Shown piece by piece: positions 42,251 to 49,072 of a stretch of DNA of 64,000 bases. This DNA comes from Amycolatopsis lexingtonensis. Its GTDB lineage: Bacteria > Actinomycetota > Actinomycetes > Mycobacteriales > Pseudonocardiaceae. Where the stretch lies: assembly GCF_014873755.1 (NCBI RefSeq), contig NZ_JADBEG010000001.1, forward strand, positions 9,989,001 through 10,053,000. Reading direction: 5' to 3'. Each line of letters opens with the position of its first letter. The first letter of the stretch is position 1. Made by a program: the position numbers and the translations under genes. The notes below the pieces were generated by a model, which saw only the letters and a list, made by a program, of their open reading frames with translations, was not told the DNA's origin and did no database searches.

Positions 42251-45117
42251 CGGGTGCTCCCGCGTTCGGTGATCAGCTCCGCCAGCGCGGCCGGCGTCGG
42301 GTGGGAGAAGGCGGCGGACAGCTTCAGCCGGACCCCGGTCTGCTTCTGGATCGACTGGACGAGCTGGGCGGCCAGCAGCGAATGCCCGCCGCTGGCGAAG
42401 AAGTTCGTGTCCTCGGTGACGTCGGTGCGCTTGAGCAGCTTCGCGAACAACGCCATGACGGCGGTGGTCGTCGGGTCCGTGACGGCCTCGGCGGGCACTT
42501 CGGCGGCCGGGCCCGCGGTGGCGGCCAGCTCGGCGACCGCCGCCCGGTCCACCGTGTGGACGGCGGTCTCGGGCAGCGCGTCGACCCGCAGGTACCAGGC
42601 CGGGCGGGCCCGCGGCGGCAGGGCCGTCTCGGCGTGCCGGGCCAGGTCGGCGGCCAGCTGCGGCTTGTCCGGCGCCTGCACCACGGCGACCAGCTCGGTC
42701 CCGCCGTCGGTGACCCGCGCGGTGACGGCGGCCGCGACGACGTCGGTGTACGCGGTCAGGGCGTCCTCCACGGTCGCCAGGTCGACGCGGGTGCCGCCGA
42801 GGGACAGCTGGCGCTCGCGCGGGCCGTGGACGTGCAGGGACCCGTCGGTGCGCCAGTGCGCGAGCACGCCCGTGTCGATGCCGTCCAGCCGGAGTTCGCC
42901 GCGGACGCCCAGGGGCAGCTGCCGCCCGTCCGGCGCGACGACGTCGGCTTCGAGGCCCGCGACCGGCATGCCGTCGCCGAGCACCCAGCGACCGGCGCCG
43001 GAAAACACCGTGTGCACGTCGGCCCCGAGCGCGCGCAGGGTGCGCACGAGCGGGGCGGGCGCGGGTTCGGCGCCGATCAGCGCGGTCCGGCCGCCGACGG
43101 CCTCGCCGAGGTGCTCGACCACGCGCGACCAGACGGCCGGGGTGGCGTGCACGACGCCGACGTCGTGGCGGGTGAGGAGTTCGGCGAGCAGGCGGCCGTC
43201 GGTGCGGGCCGCGTCGGGCGCCACGACCAGCGGGGCGCCGGTGGTCAGGGCCAGCAGCAGCTCGGCGACGGCCGCACCGGCGGCCGGGGAGGTCAGCCAC
43301 AGCACCGGGCGGCCCGGCGGCACGAGGGCCGCGCTGTGCCGGGCGGACGCGGCGAGTTCCCGGTGGGTCACGCCGATCAGCGCCGGGGTGTCCGGGGCCA
43401 CCCCCGCGGCGTCCGGCTCGACGGCGACGGTGACCGCGTACGAGATCGGCCGCCACGGGATCGAGGCGTGCGGCGCGGTTTCCGCCGCGCCCAGCACGAG
43501 TTTCGCGGTCGACACGGCTTCGGCGACGTTGTCCTGGCCGGGGTCCACGGTGGTCACGGTGGCGCCGGCCAGCCAGCCGCCGAGCACCGCGGCCGCGAGC
43601 CCGGGCCCGCGCGGGGCGACCACGGCGACCTGGTCGCCCGCGCCGGTCCCGGCGTCGGCGAGCAGGGTCGTGACCGCCGAGGCGGCCCGCCAGAGTTCGC
43701 GGTAGGACGTCGTGCCCTCGTCGGTGACGAGCGCGGGCGCGCCGGGGTTTTCCCGCACCTGGCGCGCGATCGCGGTGAGCGCGGTGTCCGGGGACGCCGG
43801 TTTCGCGACGGCGTCCAGCACGCGGCGGTCGGTCGCGCCCCAGGCGTCCAGCTCGCCCAGCGGCCGGTCCGGCGCGCTCGCCGCCGCCACGAGCAGGGCG
43901 TCGTAGCGCTCCAGCAGCAGGGCGACGTCGTCGCCGCCGAGCACCTCGGCCCCGTACACCGCCTTGACGCGGCTCTCGTCCGCTGACGGCAGGATGACGA
44001 ACTCGAGGTCGAACTTGCTGTGCCCCGGGTCGATCTCGGCGACTTCGGCGGGCGCGCCGCCGATGCTCGTGGCCGCCCGCCCGCCGAAGGGCAGGTAGTT
44101 GAACACGTGCCGGAACATCGTGGTGCGCCAGGAGGAATCGGCGCGCTCGACCTCGGGCAGCAGGACGTCCATCGGCACGTCCGCGTGCGCGATCGCCTCG
44201 AAGAACAGGTCGCGCACCCGGCGGCTGAACGCCCGGAACGTCTCGGCCGGGTCGATGCGGACGCGCAGCGGGACGATGTTGACGTGGTAGCCGATCGCGC
44301 GCTGCGCCTGCTGGCTGCGGACGTTCACCGGGAAGCCGACGGCGAGGTCGGGGCCGGCGCCGTGGGCGTGCAGCAGCAGGTAGTAGGCGGCCAGCAGCAG
44401 GACGACGTCGGGTGCCTTGAGGTCCTTCTGCAGCGCGGTGACGACGTCCTTCGCCGCGGGCGAGAACGCGCGGACCAGCTGCTCGCCGCGCAGGGTCGGC
44501 TGGGCGCTTTCCTGGCCGCCGCACCACAGTTCGAGGCCGCTCGCGTCGAAGTCGCGCAGGTGCTCGCGCCAGAACGCGAGGCTGGCCGGCTTCGGCTCGG
44601 ACTCCGGCCAGAGCGGGACGGGCTCGCTGGCGTCGGGGAGGTCCCCGGCGAGCACGGCGTCGTACGCGGCCGCCAGCTCTTCCAGGAAGATCGACATCGA
44701 GGTGCCGTCGAAGATCAGGTGGTGCACGGCCACGCCGACGGAGTCGTGCTCCGGGCCGTGGTAGAGGCCGACGCGCAGCAGCGGGGAGCCGTCGAGCGCG
44801 AAGGGCCGCGTGATCAGCTCGCGCAGGCCGGCGTCGACGTCGGTGCTGTCCTCGCCCTCCAGGCGGAGCGGGATGGCCGGCAGCACCTCCTTGGTCAGCT
44901 TGGTGTCGTCGGCGTGGAAGACGGTCCGCAGCGCGTCGTACCGGCGCACGATCCGCGCGACGGCTTCCTGCAGCACGGCCCGGTCGAGCCGGCCCGCGAC
45001 CCGGAGCGCGACGCCCGGCACGTTGTTCACGCCCTCGCCGGGGACCAGCCGCTCCAGCAGCCAGAGGCCTTCTTCCTTGCGGGTCGCGGGGATCCGCGTG
45101 CCCTCAGTGGTCGGCAT
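42247..45117 (-). CDS. NRPS module C-A*-PCP with degenerate adenylation domain
   Basis: The 956-residue protein has a condensation domain with intact HHLIFDG (His133, Asp137 region, residues 132-138). An adenylation-like domain (about 440-860) follows, then a PCP with Ser913 in FFASGGHSLL. The A-like domain keeps the overall fold, but its catalytic motifs are eroded. The A3 phosphate loop (SGTTGxPKG) is absent: the matching place reads DTPALIGVTHREL. A8 reads GPRERQLSLGGTRVDL, and the A10 lysine is missing (HTVDRAAV). It should therefore not activate an amino acid. The PCP would need loading in trans, presumably by the next gene's A domain. The start overlaps the methyltransferase gene by 14 bases. 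Confidence 0.9.
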   Translation of the reverse strand: MPTTEGTRIPATRKEEGLWLLERLVPGEGVNNVPGVALRVAGRLDRAVLQEAVARIVRRYDALRTVFHADDTKLTKEVLPAIPLRLEGEDSTDVDAGLRELITRPFALDGSPLLRVGLYHGPEHDSVGVAVHHLIFDGTSMSIFLEELAAAYDAVLAGDLPDASEPVPLWPESEPKPASLAFWREHLRDFDASGLELWCGGQESAQPTLRGEQLVRAFSPAAKDVVTALQKDLKAPDVVLLLAAYYLLLHAHGAGPDLAVGFPVNVRSQQAQRAIGYHVNIVPLRVRIDPAETFRAFSRRVRDLFFEAIAHADVPMDVLLPEVERADSSWRTTMFRHVFNYLPFGGRAATSIGGAPAEVAEIDPGHSKFDLEFVILPSADESRVKAVYGAEVLGGDDVALLLERYDALLVAAASAPDRPLGELDAWGATDRRVLDAVAKPASPDTALTAIARQVRENPGAPALVTDEGTTSYRELWRAASAVTTLLADAGTGAGDQVAVVAPRGPGLAAAVLGGWLAGATVTTVDPGQDNVAEAVSTAKLVLGAAETAPHASIPWRPISYAVTVAVEPDAAGVAPDTPALIGVTHRELAASARHSAALVPPGRPVLWLTSPAAGAAVAELLLALTTGAPLVVAPDAARTDGRLLAELLTRHDVGVVHATPAVWSRVVEHLGEAVGGRTALIGAEPAPAPLVRTLRALGADVHTVFSGAGRWVLGDGMPVAGLEADVVAPDGRQLPLGVRGELRLDGIDTGVLAHWRTDGSLHVHGPRERQLSLGGTRVDLATVEDALTAYTDVVAAAVTARVTDGGTELVAVVQAPDKPQLAADLARHAETALPPRARPAWYLRVDALPETAVHTVDRAAVAELAATAGPAAEVPAEAVTDPTTTAVMALFAKLLKRTDVTEDTNFFASGGHSLLAAQLVQSIQKQTGVRLKLSAAFSHPTPAALAELITERGSTR

Positions 45118-46531
45118 GTCCGGTCCCTTCGGGGAGGTCTTCGACGGTGGTGAAGGCGTGCGGGATCGCCTCGGCGGGCAGCCGCGCGGCGAGGTAGGCG
45201 CGCAGCTCGGCGACGAACGAGCTCGTCTTCGCCGCGCGTGAAGGCGCGTTCGCGTAGGCGGTGAAGGGCAGTCCCGGGGTGGCGGCCGAAGCGGGCACGA
45301 CCACTGCGTCGCCGTCGCGGGTGTAGACGACGTCGACCAGGCCGGGGCCTTCGGCGGACCAGGTCACCGCGGCCTGGTAGCCGCGCCGCCTGCCGATCTC
45401 GTGGAGGTCTTCCGGGTCCGGCGCGGTGACCGCGGCGGGCGTCCGGCCGGTGTCGAGCTTCGCCAGCTCGGCCAGCTCGCGCGCGACCCGGCCGTTCGGC
45501 ACGCCGGTGATCCGCGCGGACGCCGGCCGGACGTCGCTCAGCAGCGTTTCCAGCGCACCCGGGTCCCAGGCCGCGGTCAGCGCCGGCTCGATCGGCTCCG
45601 CGGGTTCCTTGCGCAGCACGGCGTCGTAGCGGTGCCGGCTCAGCTCGTTGTGGTGGTGGGCCCGCTTGAGCCGGACGTCCGCCGCCGCGATCCCGGGCAG
45701 CGTCGCCGCCAGCGCCGGGAAGAAGTCGGGGTCGACGAGCAGTTCCTTCTCTTCCAGCACGCTGTTCTCGACGAGCTCCCGTGCCGTCTCGGGCGCGGCG
45801 GCGATCTCGTCGGCCAGCACCGCGGTCCGGAAGGCCCGCAGCAGCCGCAGGTTCCGCACGTCGCCGACGAACACCGCGCCGCCGGGCGCGAGCAGCGCGG
45901 CCGCCTGGCGCAGCACGTCCGCGAGGTAGCCGATGTCGGGGAAGTACTGGATGACCGAGTTGATCACCACGGTGTCGAAGTGCTGGTCCGGCAGCCCGGC
46001 GAAGTCGTTGGCCTCGCGGTTGTGCAGCGTCACGTGGGCCAGCGCGGGGTCCGCGGCGACCTGGCCGGTGAGCGTCTCGACGACGGTGGCGGAGAAGTCC
46101 GTGGCCACGTACTCCTCGCACGAGGGCGCGAGCTTGGCCATCAGCAGGCCGGTGCCGACGCCGATCTCCAGCACCCGGCGGGGCCGCAGCGACTTGATCC
46201 GCTCGACCGTCGCGTCCCGCCACTCCCGCATCTGCGCGAGCTCGATCGGCAGCCCGGTGTAGGTGCTGTGCCAGCCCACGAAGTTCTCCCCGAGCCCACC
46301 GGACTCGGGGAGTTCGCCGTAGACCCATTCGTAGATCAGCTGCCACTCGTCGACGCGCTTGCGGTCGTCGCCGTCCTCGGCGACCGGGTCCCGCGGCACG
46401 ACGTGGGCGACGAGCCGCCCGGTGCCGGGTTCGCGGGTCACGCGGGCCCGCGCGATCCCGGGGTGCCCGGCGAGCGCGGCTTCGGCTTGGCTTTCCGTGC
46501 CGGTGCCCAGACCGGTCGATGACGTCGGCAT
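45104..46531 (-). CDS. NRPS-derived N-methyltransferase, split adenylation subdomain relic
   Basis: The 475-residue protein is an SAM-dependent methyltransferase of the type normally inserted into NRPS adenylation domains: EWQLIYEWVYGELPES, YTGLPIELAQMREWRD, motif I VLEIGVGTGLLMAKL, and HNELSRHRYDAVLRK. It is flanked by pieces of an A-domain C-terminal subdomain. The first is ALAGHPGIARARVTREPG plus RLVAHVVP before it, and the second is ELRAYLAARLPAEAIPHAF after it. The large A-domain core is absent. It probably N-methylates the carrier-bound amino acid. Start ATG 46,531 is plausible. It overlaps the C-A*-PCP gene, so the three proteins are likely made and assembled together. Confidence 0.88.
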   Translation of the reverse strand: MPTSSTGLGTGTESQAEAALAGHPGIARARVTREPGTGRLVAHVVPRDPVAEDGDDRKRVDEWQLIYEWVYGELPESGGLGENFVGWHSTYTGLPIELAQMREWRDATVERIKSLRPRRVLEIGVGTGLLMAKLAPSCEEYVATDFSATVVETLTGQVAADPALAHVTLHNREANDFAGLPDQHFDTVVINSVIQYFPDIGYLADVLRQAAALLAPGGAVFVGDVRNLRLLRAFRTAVLADEIAAAPETARELVENSVLEEKELLVDPDFFPALAATLPGIAAADVRLKRAHHHNELSRHRYDAVLRKEPAEPIEPALTAAWDPGALETLLSDVRPASARITGVPNGRVARELAELAKLDTGRTPAAVTAPDPEDLHEIGRRRGYQAAVTWSAEGPGLVDVVYTRDGDAVVVPASAATPGLPFTAYANAPSRAAKTSSFVAELRAYLAARLPAEAIPHAFTTVEDLPEGTGHADH

Positions 46532-46568
46532 CAGCTCTCCTGCTGGATTTCCGGAAGAAAAGGGGCGG

Positions 46569-47360
46569 TCAGGCGAGCAGGCCGCTGACGGCCTGCGCGA
46601 CCTCCGGCTGGCTGAGCAGGCCGGAGTGGTCGATGTCGAAGCGGACTTCGCGCGCGCCGATCTCCAGCGCGCCGGGCAGCTCGGCCGAGCGGATGACGTC
46701 CACCCCGGACAGGTCGGCGGGGACGGTCAGCTGCGAAGCGGCCACGAGGTAGGTCATGTAGCTGCTGAACCAGGAGACGAGTTCCTCGGCGCGGTCGGCT
46801 TCCAGGCCGACGCGCTCGAAGGCGGTGCCGCCGACCTCGCGGTAGATGCGCACGAACTCCTTCGTGAGCGTCTCGAGGTCGTCGTGGGTCTGCTGCGCGG
46901 TCTCGCCGGCGGCGTGCGCGTCGCGGACCTCGTCGTCGGTCAGGACCGCGGCGAGGGCGTCCACGACGCGGAAGAAGCCGTAGTACAGCACGGTGAACCC
47001 GGTCGCGGCGGTCGGGTCGAACAGCACCACCTGGGGCTTCGCCTGCCAGGTGCCGACGCGGTCGGCGATGGCCAGCGCGAAGACGCTGGAGGCGCAGTAG
47101 CCGAATACCGCCTTGACCTCGACGCCGCTCTCCCGCAGCTCGGTGGTCCACCGGTCGAGGTAGTCGTCGCCGTTCATGCCGGTTTCGTCGCCGACGGCGG
47201 GCGGCAGGCTCTCCCACACGCCGTAGGGCGTCTCGAGGTGGGTCGCGAGCTCGGCGAACCCCGCTTCCGGTCGCCCGGTGACCGTGAAATCAACCGTGAT
47301 GATTACTTCCTTGTCGTCCGCGTTCTCGTCGATCGGGTGCCATGAATGGAGTTCGGCCAC
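46569..47360 (-). CDS. Thioesterase-like alpha/beta-hydrolase with Cys nucleophile
   Basis: The 263-residue protein has an alpha/beta-hydrolase pattern with nucleophile elbow FGYCASS (Cys89 in place of Ser), a possible acid in VLFDPTAA, and catalytic His245 in FDIDHSGLL. It resembles type II thioesterases and NRPS release enzymes only weakly. Cys nucleophiles are known in some NRPS/PKS thioesterases. It is the first gene of the leftward operon and the start is GTG 47,360. It may edit misloaded carriers, release the amino acid or close the ring. The function is inferred. Confidence 0.7.
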   Translation of the reverse strand: MAELHSWHPIDENADDKEVIITVDFTVTGRPEAGFAELATHLETPYGVWESLPPAVGDETGMNGDDYLDRWTTELRESGVEVKAVFGYCASSVFALAIADRVGTWQAKPQVVLFDPTAATGFTVLYYGFFRVVDALAAVLTDDEVRDAHAAGETAQQTHDDLETLTKEFVRIYREVGGTAFERVGLEADRAEELVSWFSSYMTYLVAASQLTVPADLSGVDVIRSAELPGALEIGAREVRFDIDHSGLLSQPEVAQAVSGLLA

Positions 47361-47433
47361 GATTGCCCGCCCTTGTATTTAGCAGAATAAAGATTTCCGC
47401 AGTCTGAAGTTAGCAGCGGCCGATCGGGCCGGT

Positions 47434-47494
47434 AACCCCTAGCGCGCCCCTAAGCAAGAGGCTGGTGAGCAGCGGTTCCGGGGGGTTAGGGGTT
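47434..47494. promoter_or_regulatory. CCCCTA boxes in the divergent NRPS/PKS promoter
   Basis: AACCCCTAG (47,434) and GCCCCTAAG (47,446) are direct repeats 12 bases apart, and TTAGGGGTT (47,486) is an inverted copy. The 200-base region separates the leftward NRPS operon from the rightward PKS operon, so both main biosynthetic operons could share control. Confidence 0.55.
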
Positions 47495-47560
47495 GGAGCG
47501 GTCAGCGGCGTCGCCGTAGTGTTCGGCGTCGATGAATAAACTGGGGAATGAGGGCGATCG

Positions 47561-49051
47561 ATGGGTGCGGTAACAGTTCTGCCGGACGACGCCCGGTACG
47601 CCGATCTCGTGCGCGGGGTGAATCAGCGCTGGGTCGGCAAACCCGATTACGTCCGCGTCCCGACCTCCACTGAAGAGGTGGTGGAGGCGGTCGGCACCGC
47701 CGTCCGCGAGGGCAGGCGGATCGCGGTCCGCAGCGGCGGCCACTGCGTCGAGGAGATGGTCGGCGCCGCGGACGTCCAGGTGGTCATCGACCTCTCCGAG
47801 CTCAACCGCATCGACTTCGACCCCGAGCGCGACGCCTTCGTCGTCGAGCCGGGCGCGACCGTGGGCCAGGCCTACCGGACGCTCTACAAGCGCTGGGGCG
47901 TCACCATCCCGGCCGGCTCCTGCCCGAGCGTGGGCCTGGGCGGGCACATCGCGGGTGGCGGGTACGGCCCGCTGTCGCGGAAGTTCGGCTACGTCTCCGA
48001 CCACCTGTACGCGGTCGAGGTCGTCGTGGTCGACGCCGGCGGCACCGCCCGCGCGGTGGTCGCGACCCGCGACCCCGACGACGAGAACCACGACCTGTGG
48101 TGGGCTCACACCGGCGGCGGTGGCGGCAACTTCGGCGTGGTCACGCGCTACTGGCTGCGGATCCCCGGCGTGACCGGCGCCCCGGCCCAGCTGCTGCCCA
48201 CCCCGCCCGCGCGGCTGCTCGTGCAGCAGGACGTCTGGGTGTGGGACATGCTCGACGAAGCCGCGTTCACCCGCCTGCTGCGCAACCACGGCGACTGGTA
48301 CGAGCGCAACAGCGCGCCCGGCTCGCCCTACGACGACCTCTACAGCGGACTCTGGTGCGGCACGCGCGCGTCGCAGTTCGTCGCCATGTCGACCCAGATC
48401 GACAGCTCGCTCCCGAACGCGGCCGGCCTGCTCGACGACTACGTGGCCGCGATCCGCGAGGACCTCGGGGTGGCCCCGGCGCTGAGCAGCCGCCAGGAGC
48501 TGCCGTGGCTGCACTCGACGTCGTGGGGCGGCATCGCCGACAGCGGCGACCACACGCTGAGCTTCAAGATCAAGGCGGCCGACCTGCGCAAGCGCTGCAC
48601 CGACGAGCAGGCGGGCAAGATCTACCGGCACCTGCTGCGCGAGGACTACGGCAACCACCGCGCCGGCGTGATGTTCGTCGGCTGCGGCGGCCAGATGAAC
48701 GCGCTGGCGCCCGCCGACACCGCGATCGCGCAGCGCGACTCGATCCTCAAGCTCGTCTACTCCACGCACTGGGACGCCTCCGAGCAGCCCGAGGGCCACC
48801 TCGCGTGGCTGCGCGAGTTCTACGCGGACGTCTACGCCGGGACCGGCGGCGTGCCGGTACCCGACGAGCGCACCAACGGCTCCTACGTGAACAACCCGGA
48901 CTTCGACGTGCAGGACGAGCGGTGGAACCGCTCCGGGCTGGCCTGGCACGAGCTCTACCACCAGCACAACTACCCGCGGCTGCAGCGGGTCAAGGCGCGC
49001 TGGGACCCGGGCGACGTGTTCCGGAACCCGTTCTCCGTGCGTCTTCCCTGA
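47561..49051 (+). CDS. Berberine-bridge-enzyme-like FAD oxidase
   Basis: The 496-residue flavoprotein has a PCMH-type FAD-binding domain and a BBE C-terminal motif (YPRLQRVKARWDPGDVFRNP). His61 in RSGGHC and Cys121 in GSCPSVGLGGH stand where GOOX and TamL-like enzymes bind FAD bicovalently. There is no signal peptide, so it acts inside the cell. In tirandamycin and streptolydigin clusters related oxidases (TamL, SlgL) oxidise alcohols on the tetramate polyketide; here it is the first gene of the PKS operon. ATG 47,561 follows a GAGGG site. A late oxidative tailoring role is the best guess. Confidence 0.88.
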   Translation: MGAVTVLPDDARYADLVRGVNQRWVGKPDYVRVPTSTEEVVEAVGTAVREGRRIAVRSGGHCVEEMVGAADVQVVIDLSELNRIDFDPERDAFVVEPGATVGQAYRTLYKRWGVTIPAGSCPSVGLGGHIAGGGYGPLSRKFGYVSDHLYAVEVVVVDAGGTARAVVATRDPDDENHDLWWAHTGGGGGNFGVVTRYWLRIPGVTGAPAQLLPTPPARLLVQQDVWVWDMLDEAAFTRLLRNHGDWYERNSAPGSPYDDLYSGLWCGTRASQFVAMSTQIDSSLPNAAGLLDDYVAAIREDLGVAPALSSRQELPWLHSTSWGGIADSGDHTLSFKIKAADLRKRCTDEQAGKIYRHLLREDYGNHRAGVMFVGCGGQMNALAPADTAIAQRDSILKLVYSTHWDASEQPEGHLAWLREFYADVYAGTGGVPVPDERTNGSYVNNPDFDVQDERWNRSGLAWHELYHQHNYPRLQRVKARWDPGDVFRNPFSVRLP

Positions 49052-49072
49052 GCCCGACCCCGGAGGTATCGA

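Noticed and set aside
40481..47360. The NRPS operon as source of an amino acid starter unit for the PKS
   Set aside because: The loading protein has its own AT of the monocarboxylic acyl-CoA type and an ACP, and there is no VinN/VinK-like transfer system. Late incorporation of the amino acid is more likely, though not proven.
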